Of a stretch of 23,909 nucleotides of DNA, positions 1 to 8,289 are shown piece after piece. The notes beneath the pieces were generated by a model. It searched no databases. It was not told where the DNA came from and saw only the letters and a list, made by a program, of their open reading frames with translations. Location of the stretch: IMG/VR virus record IMGVR_UViG_3300049456_000021, positions 1 to 23,909 of that record; one strand, written 5' to 3'. The translations under genes and the position numbers were made by a program. Position 1 is the first letter of the stretch. Every line of letters begins with the position of its first letter. This stretch comes from a virus.

Positions 1-3000
1 CATTCCGTAAGCCGACGAGTGCGGGTTCTGGGCGGTCAGGGAATACCCTGCCTCGCGCATCTCCACGTAGTTGAGGGCTGCCCACTCAGCGCCGCTTCCC
101 CAGCCATAGCGCGCGCCCGCTGCCCGCAGTGCCGCGACGGCGTTGGCTGCCCCGGCCGGGGCAGCGCCGAGAGCCCCGAAAGATGTCGCGTTCATCGCCG
201 CCTGCGCCGCCGCCTGCGCCGTCTTGGTGGAGGCGGTGATAGCGGCTTCCATGGAGGCGGTCATCGTGTTGACGAACTTGCCTTCCTCGTTCGTCGTGAA
301 CTGCCCCAGCCCCGCGTCATTGCCCCTGAAGTTGTCCACGAAGCCGCCGCTGGCGAACCCGGGAACCCGGTGCGCAGCCAGGAAGGGGGCGATAGCGGCC
401 ACCAGGTGCTTGGGGACGACAGCCTCGCCGCCCTCAAGAAGGGCAGGGAAGGTGTCGCCGCCGCCGAACCCGGGAACCCGCATGCCCTCTGCAGCGCCCT
501 TGGAGATCGCGTTCGGTCCGCCCGACCCGGGGGCGGAAGTTCCCGGAGCCCCGGACAGCGCCGTCTGGCGGACCGTGTAGTTGCCGATGCCGACTTCCTT
601 CACCGTGACGCTGGTAGTCGGCGGGAGGCGGTGCAGCGCCGTCCACAGGTTGTCCGCGTGCCCCTTGGTAACGCCCAGCTGGCTGGCGAGCTGCTCGAAC
701 TTGGTCTTCGACAGGTCCGTGTTGTTGTGCAGGATGTTGAACGTGTTGACGCCCCGGCCGGCGATGTCCGACCACAGCTCGTCAGCCTTGCCCTTGTTGA
801 TGCCCAGCTGAGCGGAATACTTCTCGAACGCGGTCCGGGTCTTGGTGGTCTGACCTTCCAGGGTGTTGGACGCCGCCTGGTTCTTCCCGTAGGTGTTGGT
901 CAGGATCTGCTCGATCTGGGTGATGTCGTTAGCCTTGAACCCGAACTGGCTCAGCGCGGCGGTCAGGTCGTTCTGCGCCTGCTTGGTGACCGGGGACTGG
1001 GTGCCGTTCTGGCTCAGCGCGGTCGTGTAGGCGTTGGTCAGCTGGGTGATCTTGACGGTGCCGCCGGCCGCCTGCGCCATCGCGTTCAGCACGTCAGTCT
1101 GCAGCGTGCCCGCGAAGTTGGCGGCAACCTTGCTGACGTTGGTGATCTTCGTGGTCAGGTCGTTGAGCATGCCGGCGAACTGCCCGGAAGACACCGCGTT
1201 CTTGTCCGTCCAGCTTTTCAGGTCCTGGTAGTTCTGGGTCAGGCTCTTGCTGGCGTTGTAGGCAGGTCCCCCCGCCTCCTGGCTGATCATCTCCAGCTCA
1301 GCCAGCGCCGCCTTGGAGCTGCCCGCATACGGGATCAGCTGCCCCACCACGGAGGCAATCGCCTGCTTGTACTGACCCTGCGAGACCACGCCTGCGGCGG
1401 ACGCCACCCGCAGCGAGTCGGTGAAGCTGTTCGCCTGGGTGATCGACTGGTTGTAGGACTGCCAGACCTGCGCGCTGGTGCCGCCGAAAGACTTCAGCGC
1501 AGTGGCGATCTGCCCTATCGACATCTGGGTGCCGCCGGTGAACGCCCGGATCTTGCTGCCCACCACGGGAGCCTGGTTGCCCATCTGAGCCAGGTCCAGG
1601 TTCAGCTGGGTGAACGTCCCGGTCAGCCCGGTGCCCATCTGGATGAACTGGTCCCACGACTGGTTGAGCGCCTGCACCTTGGAAGCCTGGATGCCCGCCT
1701 GGATGTTGACCGCGCCCATCGAGTTGGCGAGGATGCCCCCGGTCTGGTTCATCTTCTCGTAGCCGAGGACCAGCCCCCCGATCTGGATGGCAGCCTGCGC
1801 GGTGAGCTGCCCGTTCTTGCCCATCGAGGACGCCAGCTTGACGCCCGCCATGTCCGCCAGCCCCAGCGCGGTCACGAAGTCCACCCCGTACGCCTTGGAG
1901 ATCTGGGCTGCGCCGCCGACCACGTTCAGCTGCTGCGTGACCAGGGTCTTCTGGAACGCGGTCAGCTGCTGGATCTTGCCGGCAGCCTCGTTGGCAGCCT
2001 GCGCGCCGTCGATCTGCTTCTGGGTGTAGACCTGGGTCTGCCCGGCTGCCTGACCTGCCGCCTGACCCTGCTTGATCAGCGCGTCCTGTGCCTCGGTGAC
2101 CTTCGCCGCAGCCTGAGAGGCACCCTTGGTCATCTCGTTGTTGGCGGCGTTGTACTGCTGGTTGGCGGCAGCCAGCTTAGTGGTGGACTGCGCCATCTGC
2201 AGGGCGATGACATTCAGCACCGACAGGTTGGACGCCTTGGTCACTGCCTGCTGGGCGCTGTCAATCCACTGCTGGGTAGCGTCCTTCGCCCGGGACAGCC
2301 AGAACACCAGCGCGCCGATCGCGACAATGCCCAGCCCGATCGCGACCCCCCACGGTCCCCCCAGGAACGTGACCGCGCTCGCCAGCTTGGTGGTGATGCC
2401 CTCCGCAGCCCTGCCCACCCGGTCACCGAATATCCCGATCTTCGTCCCGCCTGCGACAAAGTTGGTGATCATGTTCGCGACGCCGGCGATGACGTTGGCA
2501 ACCATCGACGCCACGTTGCGCCCGATCGCCGCGAACACCGGGAGACCCAGCGTGCCCAGCAGGGCGATGCCCCTGCCCAGCAGCCCGAACGCCCCGGCGA
2601 GCAGACCCGACCAGCGGTACATCTCCTCGATGACGAAGACCGCCGTCAGGAGCCCGGCAGGCAGCTGCGAGACCCACTTGATCAGTGCGGTGAGACCGTC
2701 GATAACGTGCAGGACGACCTCAGCCAGCCCCGGCATGGCAGCAGCAAGGGACAGGATGGCATGCCCCAGGTTCCCGAGGATCTGACCGAAAGTACGCAGG
2801 TCATCGGTAGCGGACGCGACCAGGCTGTGCAAGGTGCCGCCCAGCGGTCCCTGCAGGTCCGCGACAATCTTCGCGCCGAAGGCGTCGAGCATGTGAGTGA
2901 CATCCAGCCCGATCTGGCTGAATTCGGTCAGCCCGCCGGCTGCGCCCTTCGTGGACTGCTTCAGCCCGTTCAGCCCGAGGGTGGCGGTGCCGCTGAAGGC

Positions 3001-4005
3001 GTTGATCGCGCCGATCGCCTCGCCGAACAGCTCGAAGACGCCCGGGTTGGCAAGATCCTGCGCGGTCTGCATGGAGTGACCCAGCCCGAGCATGTCGCCG
3101 GCGGTCGTGTTCAGCATGGGACCGAGGGCTTCAGACGCGGTGTAGAGCCCGTTGACATGCTGGGCAACCAGCTGCATGCCCTGCACCATCACGTATGCGC
3201 CGGCTGCCGCCGCGTACATGGCGGGCAGGAACACGGCGAGGAACTCAGCCACGCCCATGACGACCAGGTGGATGGCGGTGCCCAGCGAGGTGATGCCGAA
3301 CGCTGCCAGCCCGCTGGCGATGGGGATCGCGCCGAGACTCACGGCGGTGTTGCGCATGCCCGCGTTGAAGGGCATGAGCAGGGCATTGGAGCGCGAGATG
3401 GCGGCTGCCGCCATCGCCATCGTGGTGGCGAAGGCAGCCCCGTCCGGGGTTGCCTTGTTGGTTTCCTGCCACCAGGCGGTGATCGCATCGACGGACTGGC
3501 GCTGGGCGTTCGCCTGCCGGGCTGCCATGTTGGCTGCCATGAACTGCGAGGAGACCAGCTCGTGCTCGGCGGAAATGAACTCGCGGGCGCTGATCGTGCC
3601 GTCGTTCATCTGGCTCGCCAGGTCCCGCATGGCTGCTGCCTCTGCCTGCGTCGCGGCGACCTGTCCTGCGATGTCGCCGAAGCCGCCGGTGAAGTTCTCC
3701 TTGACCTGCTGGGTGACAGGGGGCAGCTTTTCCGCCCCGCCCGTGCCGACGTTAACGTCCCTGATCGTCCGGGTGACCGACTCGCTGGACAGGATGTCCG
3801 GGCGGCCGATCTCCTCGTAGGTGATGCGGATGGTGATGTCGCGGGGCAGTGCGGCGAGCATCGCCATCAGGTCGCGAACCTTGTCCATGATCTCGTTGAG
3901 AGAATCAATGAACTCCGCGTTCTTGGTGATCATCTCATCGACGCCATCGACATACGGCTGGACATCGGCGTCGAATTCCTGGCTTACCTTCGGCAGCTCG
4001 GGCAG
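1..4005 (-). CDS. Tail tape measure protein with C-terminal lytic transglycosylase-like domain (partial, C-terminus off the left edge)
   Basis: The minus frame stays open to the left edge and gives 1335 visible residues. Length, Ala/Gln/Asn-rich helical composition and position after the tail chaperones and gp10-like gene mark it as the tape measure, which sets tail length and may cross the host envelope. Hydrophobic stretches lie near residues 225-260 and 545-570. Near 1175-1225 are the Gly-rich segments GFGGGDTFPALLEGGEAVVP and GFASGGF, common near tape-measure C-termini. The last visible residues, EWAALNYVEMREAG then NPHSSAYGM, match the opening of SLT-type transglycosylase domains; E1318 in MREAG is the likely catalytic Glu. 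No ATG, GTG or TTG occurs in frame before codon 25. A CTG at 4005-4003 lies seven bases after AGGAGG and gives the natural N-terminus MPELPKVSQEF, so I chose it. The frame is certain, the start less so. Confidence 0.9.
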   Translation of the reverse strand, partial: MPELPKVSQEFDADVQPYVDGVDEMITKNAEFIDSLNEIMDKVRDLMAMLAALPRDITIRITYEEIGRPDILSSESVTRTIRDVNVGTGGAEKLPPVTQQVKENFTGGFGDIAGQVAATQAEAAAMRDLASQMNDGTISAREFISAEHELVSSQFMAANMAARQANAQRQSVDAITAWWQETNKATPDGAAFATTMAMAAAAISRSNALLMPFNAGMRNTAVSLGAIPIASGLAAFGITSLGTAIHLVVMGVAEFLAVFLPAMYAAAAGAYVMVQGMQLVAQHVNGLYTASEALGPMLNTTAGDMLGLGHSMQTAQDLANPGVFELFGEAIGAINAFSGTATLGLNGLKQSTKGAAGGLTEFSQIGLDVTHMLDAFGAKIVADLQGPLGGTLHSLVASATDDLRTFGQILGNLGHAILSLAAAMPGLAEVVLHVIDGLTALIKWVSQLPAGLLTAVFVIEEMYRWSGLLAGAFGLLGRGIALLGTLGLPVFAAIGRNVASMVANVIAGVANMITNFVAGGTKIGIFGDRVGRAAEGITTKLASAVTFLGGPWGVAIGLGIVAIGALVFWLSRAKDATQQWIDSAQQAVTKASNLSVLNVIALQMAQSTTKLAAANQQYNAANNEMTKGASQAAAKVTEAQDALIKQGQAAGQAAGQTQVYTQKQIDGAQAANEAAGKIQQLTAFQKTLVTQQLNVVGGAAQISKAYGVDFVTALGLADMAGVKLASSMGKNGQLTAQAAIQIGGLVLGYEKMNQTGGILANSMGAVNIQAGIQASKVQALNQSWDQFIQMGTGLTGTFTQLNLDLAQMGNQAPVVGSKIRAFTGGTQMSIGQIATALKSFGGTSAQVWQSYNQSITQANSFTDSLRVASAAGVVSQGQYKQAIASVVGQLIPYAGSSKAALAELEMISQEAGGPAYNASKSLTQNYQDLKSWTDKNAVSSGQFAGMLNDLTTKITNVSKVAANFAGTLQTDVLNAMAQAAGGTVKITQLTNAYTTALSQNGTQSPVTKQAQNDLTAALSQFGFKANDITQIEQILTNTYGKNQAASNTLEGQTTKTRTAFEKYSAQLGINKGKADELWSDIAGRGVNTFNILHNNTDLSKTKFEQLASQLGVTKGHADNLWTALHRLPPTTSVTVKEVGIGNYTVRQTALSGAPGTSAPGSGGPNAISKGAAEGMRVPGFGGGDTFPALLEGGEAVVPKHLVAAIAPFLAAHRVPGFASGGFVDNFRGNDAGLGQFTTNEEGKFVNTMTASMEAAITASTKTAQAAAQAAMNATSFGALGAAPAGAANAVAALRAAGARYGWGSGAEWAALNYVEMREAGYSLTAQNPHSSAYGM

Positions 4006-4008
4006 ACA

Positions 4009-4019
4009 ATCACCTCCTT
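4009..4019 (-). promoter_or_regulatory. Unusually strong ribosome binding site for the tape measure gene
   Basis: The minus strand reads AAGGAGGTGAT, eleven bases fully complementary to the 3' end of actinobacterial 16S rRNA (which contains ATCACCTCCTT). It overlaps the TAA stop of the gp10-like gene at 4018-4020. The spacing from AGGAGG to the CTG at 4005 is seven bases. The TTG three bases after the GGTGA is in another frame that stops after about 24 codons, so this site favours the CTG start. Confidence 0.75.
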
Positions 4020-4506
4020 AGCGGACGTACGGGCTCATGTGGGCAGCAAATACAGAAACGGCCGAACGCTGAAGGGAGCCATCTCTGATGACAGCCTCCA
4101 GCGCCGGCCGGAAATACGGGTGCTCGGGAACGTGGACACGACGGAAATACCAGGAGCCACCTGTGTTAACCCAGTGCATCATGCCCCGGTTACCCCAGGT
4201 GTCGCCCCCGAATTCCTGGATAGCCGCGTAACGGGCGAATGCCCCCACGCTGGCTACCGCCTGCGTTCCGCTACTAACAGTCTTGCCGCTTCTCACGCTT
4301 CGTGCGAGAGCGCCGGAAGCATACGCAGGCGGATGTCCGACCACCTGCCGCCAGAACATGCCCGGCGGGTGGAATTCCTCTTTAAGCTCCACCGTTGTCA
4401 CCCGGCGCTGGAACGTGGTTGCCATAGCCGTGGCTATGGGACCCGCTGCATCGGCGACCTTCCCCATCAGCCCCGTCAGGAAAACGAAGTTCTCCTCGGG
4501 GGTCAT
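4018..4506 (-). CDS. HK97 gp10-like minor structural / tail completion protein
   Basis: The product has 162 residues, within the usual size of the HK97 gp10 family, which takes part in head-tail joining or tail completion. The C-terminal half has the family pattern: a GALARSV segment, then RYAAIQEFGG, then HPYFRPALEAV. ATG at 4506 follows the stop of the glycosyltransferase gene (4509-4511) by two bases, so the two genes are probably on one transcript. The stop codon merges into the strong ribosome binding site of the tape measure gene, suggesting coupled translation. The position is unusual: genes of this family normally sit between the adaptor and tail tube genes, whereas here it lies after the chaperones. 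Family assignment rests on motifs and size only. Confidence 0.75.
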   Translation of the reverse strand: MTPEENFVFLTGLMGKVADAAGPIATAMATTFQRRVTTVELKEEFHPPGMFWRQVVGHPPAYASGALARSVRSGKTVSSGTQAVASVGAFARYAAIQEFGGDTWGNRGMMHWVNTGGSWYFRRVHVPEHPYFRPALEAVIRDGSLQRSAVSVFAAHMSPYVR

Positions 4507-4508
4507 GG

Positions 4509-5642
4509 TTACCCTCTTTTCTTCATGCGCTCCGCAAGCTCATCGATCGCCGGTTCCATGTACTTCCCGGAAACCAGGTCGAGGTCATAGCCGAGAGCGA
4601 ACTCCCTGAGCTTGTCGCGCTGCACCTTGTCACGGTCCTCGTAGGCACGCTCGAATGCCGCCACGATCTGCCCGATATAAGGCTTGGTCCACCAGCCCTT
4701 GTGGACCCCGTTCCAGAATGGCTCGCCGCCGACGTGAAGCCCGTGCGGGTTAAGCTCGGTCATCGCGGAAGCATCCGTGGTGATCACCGGGGTGCCGCAT
4801 GCCTGGGCTTCGATAATGGGCAGCCCGAAACCCTCGGCGAATGTGGTGGCGCACAGCACGTCGAGCACCCCGTACCATTCCGCCAGGTCCTCGGGGGTGA
4901 CCAGCCCGCAGGCGTAGCGGTACTGATCGACAACCCTGACCAGATCGACAATGCCCAGGTTCTCCGCGAGAGCCTCCAGGTCCTGCCCGCCTTCCTGGTG
5001 CACTCCCGTGTGCAGGGACAGGATGGCGTCCGGGTGGGTCTCATGGAATTTCGCGAAAGCCAGCATCACCTCGGGTGCTGCTTTCCTTATCGCGTCATTG
5101 TTCGCGGCGTTCATGCCGATCACGAAGTAATCGTCCACGCTCAGCTTCCCGCGTACCTCCTTGCGGTCCGCCGGGGGCTTGAACAGTTCCGTGTCGATGC
5201 CGTGAGGGACGTACACCGGGTTGTAGCCGGCGCTGATCATCCGGTCACGTCCCCACTTGCTCATCGCTATCAGCTGCGCCCCGGAGGCTTCAACGCAGTT
5301 CCTGTCCGCGAGGGACTGGGGGCGGGTGTCCACCGGAAGCCAGTGCGCTACCGGCATCTCGCGGAGCAGACCCGGGTCCATCACCCAGATGTCCCCGAGG
5401 GTGATCACCAGGTCAGGCTGGACCACCTTGGCGTGCTGCGACAGGGAAGTCGAACAGTAGTTCTGCCCCCACCCGGGGAGGATGGTGACCCCGTTCCACA
5501 TCGTCGGAGCGCCCTGCAGCCCCCAGTAGGAGCTGATCGTGACTTCATGTTCCATCTCGACTAGCTTGGGAACCCAGTTCGCGGTCTGCTGACCGTATCC
5601 GCTCGGTGCCCAGGGCGTGCAGGAATGCCAGAGAATCCTCAT
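4509..5642 (-). CDS. GT-B fold glycosyltransferase (GT4-like)
   Basis: This 377-residue protein has the two-domain layout of GT-B retaining glycosyltransferases, which move a sugar from a nucleotide donor to an acceptor. The N-terminal domain opens with a Rossmann-type strand (MRILWHSC) and a Gly-rich SGYGQQT loop at 14-20. The linker carries YVPHGIDTELF near 144-154. The C-terminal domain has EGFGLPIIEAQACG at 270-283, the E-x7-E donor-binding motif (E270, E278), followed by TPVI. ATG at 5642 is preceded by AAGGA at a good distance. It lies between the tail chaperone genes and the gp10-like gene, so the operon context is tail morphogenesis. A likely role is sugar addition to tail or capsid proteins; modification of a host surface glycan is the alternative. 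Donor and acceptor cannot be read from the sequence. Confidence 0.88.
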   Translation of the reverse strand: MRILWHSCTPWAPSGYGQQTANWVPKLVEMEHEVTISSYWGLQGAPTMWNGVTILPGWGQNYCSTSLSQHAKVVQPDLVITLGDIWVMDPGLLREMPVAHWLPVDTRPQSLADRNCVEASGAQLIAMSKWGRDRMISAGYNPVYVPHGIDTELFKPPADRKEVRGKLSVDDYFVIGMNAANNDAIRKAAPEVMLAFAKFHETHPDAILSLHTGVHQEGGQDLEALAENLGIVDLVRVVDQYRYACGLVTPEDLAEWYGVLDVLCATTFAEGFGLPIIEAQACGTPVITTDASAMTELNPHGLHVGGEPFWNGVHKGWWTKPYIGQIVAAFERAYEDRDKVQRDKLREFALGYDLDLVSGKYMEPAIDELAERMKKRG

Positions 5643-5651
5643 TCGCGGTCC

Positions 5652-5885
5652 TTATTTGTCGTGGAGCTGTTCTGTTGCATTCCCCCGTGCTTCAGTCAGC
5701 ACCGGGAGCCAGAACATCTCGTCCAGGCTCAGCTCGTCCACTTGTCTCGGCGTCCAGTTGTACTGGTGCGCGAAAAAGTCGTAGGCAAGCACCATCGGAG
5801 GGAATCTCTCCGGGTAGTCGGGCTGGAATTCAGGGCGGAATCCGTTGTACCGGTAGATGAAGATCTGGGTCAGCCGGTAGCCGGC
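5652..5885 (-). CDS. Tail assembly chaperone frameshift extension (gpT-like, read by -1 frameshift)
   Basis: From codon GCC at 5885-5883 the -1 frame stays open for 77 codons to a TAA at 5652-5654. It has no convincing start of its own, and it begins at the A_AAA_AAG heptamer at the end of the upstream chaperone gene. The joined product would be 193 residues if translation begins at 6232. The extension is aromatic and acidic, with segments such as QIFIYRYNGF, VLAYDFFAHQY and SLDEMFWLPVL, which resembles the T part of siphovirus G/GT chaperones that hold the tape measure during tail assembly. GT fusions normally lie directly upstream of the tape measure gene; here two genes intervene. The reading is based on frame, site and position. 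Confidence 0.82.
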   Translation of the reverse strand, partial: AGYRLTQIFIYRYNGFRPEFQPDYPERFPPMVLAYDFFAHQYNWTPRQVDELSLDEMFWLPVLTEARGNATEQLHDK

Positions 5886-6232
5886 TTTTTTGGGTCGGGG
5901 AGGTTGCGTCCTGCGATCAGGTCCATCAGCGGCTCGACCGCCTTCTCCAGCGCGGAGTAATCCTCCAGGTCCATCGCGTCCCCGAGCACCATGTCCGCTG
6001 CCCGGAACGAGTCATTCGCCGGGATGGGACAGGGGTAGGACCAGTCGGTGACGATCCTGCCGAGCAGGGCGTTGCGCATGTCGTTCTGCATTTCCAGGAA
6101 CGACGCCCGGTTCTTGCTGTTGTCCCCCCCCAGCTCGACGGAGACAACCGCCTGGACTGCGAAACGGTCGCTCGCCTTCAGCTTGTCGCGGTATTCGACC
6201 CATGCCCCGGAGGGCAGTTCGGCTCTTGCCAT
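5870..6232 (-). CDS. Tail assembly chaperone (gpG-like)
   Basis: The product has 120 residues from ATG 6232, or 131 from the GTG at 6265. I prefer 6232 because AAGGAAG sits six to seven bases upstream and MARAELPSGAWVEYRD is a natural N-terminus, while the 11 residues before it are almost all basic or polar. Placement just after the tail tube gene, size, and a frameshift site near the C-terminus are the hallmarks of the siphovirus gpG-type chaperone. The body is mixed helical with no catalytic motif, and the C-terminus reads NLPDPKKPATG. The KK codons are the slippage point. Short and extended products are expected from the same message, in a ratio that controls tail assembly. Confidence 0.85.
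   Translation of the reverse strand: MARAELPSGAWVEYRDKLKASDRFAVQAVVSVELGGDNSKNRASFLEMQNDMRNALLGRIVTDWSYPCPIPANDSFRAADMVLGDAMDLEDYSALEKAVEPLMDLIAGRNLPDPKKPATG
5885..5891 (-). promoter_or_regulatory. Programmed -1 ribosomal frameshift site A_AAA_AAG
   Basis: The zero-frame codons are CCA AAA AAG, so the heptamer is A AAA AAG, a classical -1 slippery sequence. After slippage the next codon is GCC and the new frame runs on for 77 codons. The bases from the final G onwards can fold into a 5-bp GC stem with a 3-base loop (GCCGG-CTA-CCGGC), which may stimulate slippage although it abuts the site. The zero frame stops at 5870-5872, four codons after the heptamer. Confidence 0.83.
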
Positions 6233-6297
6233 GTGCTTCTTCCTTGTCTTTCGCTTATTCGACACATTTCCCCTGTTCTTTTTAGGCAGGGGTTATC

Positions 6298-6327
6298 CCG
6301 GGGGGCAGGGATCAGGTTGCCCCCCGG
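6298..6327 (-). terminator. GC-rich hairpin after the tail tube gene
   Basis: CCGGGGGGCA and TGCCCCCCGG form a perfect 10-bp inverted repeat with a 10-base loop, starting eleven bases past the tail tube stop codon. No U-run follows on the minus strand. It may be a terminator without a U-tail, as reported in actinobacteria, or an RNA-stabilising hairpin that lowers expression of downstream genes relative to the tail tube. Confidence 0.55.
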
Positions 6328-6337
6328 AAGCCTTTGA

Positions 6338-7711
6338 TCAGTACGTGGGAATGTTGTTGACCAGGGTGATCGTTCCCGGTCCGAGACCCCCGGAGCCGCC
6401 GTAGTCGATGTTGTTGGCGATGCCCTCGAACGTGTTCCCGTAGCCGATCAGCGCCTTGTTGCGCATGATCTTCGACTTGATGTTCGCCACCTGGCTCGCG
6501 GTGAACGTCAGGGTGAACGGGGTACCCGCGTTGGGAATGGCCGCATTGGACAGCGAGATGGTCATGGGTGCCTGCGCGTTGAGCAGCATCAGGTCCAGCG
6601 GGGTCTCCGAGTTGGTCGGGTCCCACTGGATAGTGCCGTCCATTCCCAGGGGTCCGCGCGCGATGACGTAGGGAACCTGGGTGCCCGCGACAATCCAGTA
6701 GACCTGGGTCTGCCGCTTGAAGGACACGCTGAATTCGCCGATGCCCGCGTAGTTAGTGGTCGAGGCGACCGTCTGACCCGCGATGGTCACCGTCGCCGCC
6801 CAGTTGGGAATCGGGCGGGAGTTGGTGGTGACGTTGGTTACCGCCGTGCCCGATGCCTGCGACAGCCAGGAGTCGCCTGCCATCTTCAGGTTGAGCAGCT
6901 GCTCCGCGTTACCCGAGAAGTCAATGCTCTTCAGCACCGAGGACGGGTACACGCGAGCGCCGAAAGTGTTGGTGGGCGCGGTGCCGAAGGTGGCGTTGGT
7001 GAAGACGTTGACAATGTTGGTCACGTCAGTGAAGGTGTGCGTGGGAGGCTGTGCCCCGAATGCCCCGCCGTAGCCCAGCTGCGAGTTCAGCGCCGCGAAA
7101 CGGTGGGTGAACACGGTGCCGGTGGGCGCGACCGTGGACGCGACGGTAGACCCGATGACCACCGTGCCGTTGATGACAGTCGGGTGCGCGAACCTGACCG
7201 GGGTGGTGATGAAGTTGACGACGTTGGCAGCTGCAGTCGAGGAGACCAGCAGCACCTCGTTGGCGTAGCTCGCCGGGGTGTTCGAGGTCAGCGCCGTGCC
7301 CAGCTGGATGTAGCTGCCCGCGCTGAAGCCGGTGGGGGCAGCACTCAGCGTGAACTGGGTCGCGCCCACGGCGACGGTCGAGGGGATTGTCTGAGGACCG
7401 CCGATCACGTTGCAGGTCGTGGACATGTCTCCGAAAACGTTATCGAAGAAGTATCCGTGGCTGTCCAGGAAGTTAGGACCGCCGAAGCTGAAGGTCGCGG
7501 ACTCGACGCCGAGTGTCTCGTAAAACAGGTCGGTCATCGCGCCACGGATGGCGTTGTCCTTGAGGAACTTGGGCGTGTCCTCAGGCTCGAAAGAGCCCTG
7601 CTCCAGGGGGTGCGTGATGACGGGGACAAGGGGGTTCCCGACCGTCAGTTCGCGCGCAAGCCCCAGCCAGCTGAGTACGCCCGGGTAGATGTTTGGTCCG
7701 CCGAGTGCCAC
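6338..7711 (-). CDS. Major tail tube protein
   Basis: The 457-residue product is beta-rich and Thr/Val/Asn-rich, and its gene lies between the tail-terminator-like gene and the chaperones, the normal place for the tail tube subunit. The C-terminal third contains SVSFKRQTQVYWIVAGTQVP, a long strand region with LTFTASQVANIKSKIM, and the tail IDYGGSGGLGPGTITLVN, which resembles tail tube proteins of large actinophages. It is longer than simple tube proteins (often about 200-300 residues). The Ala/Thr/Val-rich part near residues 105-240 could be a surface insertion such as an Ig-like domain. The start is GTG at 7711 behind AGGAG. The DNA around it (GTGCCACACACTCCT on the plus strand) resembles the initiation region of the capsid gene, which fits high expression. 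Confidence 0.8.
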   Translation of the reverse strand: MALGGPNIYPGVLSWLGLARELTVGNPLVPVITHPLEQGSFEPEDTPKFLKDNAIRGAMTDLFYETLGVESATFSFGGPNFLDSHGYFFDNVFGDMSTTCNVIGGPQTIPSTVAVGATQFTLSAAPTGFSAGSYIQLGTALTSNTPASYANEVLLVSSTAAANVVNFITTPVRFAHPTVINGTVVIGSTVASTVAPTGTVFTHRFAALNSQLGYGGAFGAQPPTHTFTDVTNIVNVFTNATFGTAPTNTFGARVYPSSVLKSIDFSGNAEQLLNLKMAGDSWLSQASGTAVTNVTTNSRPIPNWAATVTIAGQTVASTTNYAGIGEFSVSFKRQTQVYWIVAGTQVPYVIARGPLGMDGTIQWDPTNSETPLDLMLLNAQAPMTISLSNAAIPNAGTPFTLTFTASQVANIKSKIMRNKALIGYGNTFEGIANNIDYGGSGGLGPGTITLVNNIPTY

Positions 7712-7721
7712 ACACTCCTAT

Positions 7722-8237
7722 TTATGCTCTGAAGATTTCCCATATGCTGCATTTGACAAGGCAGTCATATCGCTTTTCCCGCTCATCTGCGGTTGACTTG
7801 AGCCCCGTCACGTAATGCATGTTCTCGCCCACGTTGTAAAGCTCGGAGATAAGTTCCGAGTTGGGGTCCGTGATAGTAATGGGGTTCGGCTGCGAGAACC
7901 GCAGCGCGTACATCATCGCGTCTACCATTCCGGGGAAAATGGGGTCCTGCTGAGCCGTGCTCCCGGTGGAAAACCACGTGAGGTACACATCCATGAAATG
8001 CATCATGCCCTTGGTCCCGGAACTCGTATTAGGTCCGGTGTTCCTGGGGATGGTCCCGCCGAGTTCGGCGGAACGATTCTCCTCGCCGTCCGCCGGCCAG
8101 ATGTAGATCGCGGGGACCTTGGCATTGACCTTGGGATCGGGGGGCGTGATGTATGCCCTGGCATTCGGCTTGCCGTAAGGCATCGGCAAGCCGTCCAGGA
8201 TACTGAGCAGGAAGGCTTGTGCATTTACCAGAGGCAA
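7722..8237 (-). CDS. Tail terminator / tail completion-like protein
   Basis: The 171-residue product starts at TTG 8237, with GGAGGAG six bases upstream. Nothing else fits as well, since the reading frame has no earlier start with a binding site. The sequence has the outline of siphovirus tail terminator proteins: an N-terminal helix (NAQAFLLSILDGL), strands with PAIYIWPADG, a DVYLTWFSTG strand, a FPGMVDAMMYALR helix and a C-terminal strand KRYDCLVKCSIWEIF. It directly precedes the tail tube gene (ten bases between stop and GTG), the normal position for the subunit that caps the tube and joins it to the head. No single diagnostic residue supports the call, so it relies on position and pattern. 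Confidence 0.6.
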   Translation of the reverse strand: MPLVNAQAFLLSILDGLPMPYGKPNARAYITPPDPKVNAKVPAIYIWPADGEENRSAELGGTIPRNTGPNTSSGTKGMMHFMDVYLTWFSTGSTAQQDPIFPGMVDAMMYALRFSQPNPITITDPNSELISELYNVGENMHYVTGLKSTADEREKRYDCLVKCSIWEIFRA

Positions 8238-8289
8238 GGCAGACTCCTCCCTACTCCGATTTTACAGAGATAACAAAAGAATGCAAGCC

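Noticed and set aside
19-4590. Very long plus-strand open frame over the tape measure gene
   Set aside because: Its product is Arg/Gly/Leu/Asp-rich without domain motifs; it is the antisense shadow of a GC-rich coding frame. The minus frame gives a recognisable tape measure protein.
5926-6203. Overlapping small minus-strand frames inside the chaperone gene
   Set aside because: Composition is Arg/Ser/Pro-rich shadow; the gpG-like frame with the slippery site explains this stretch.
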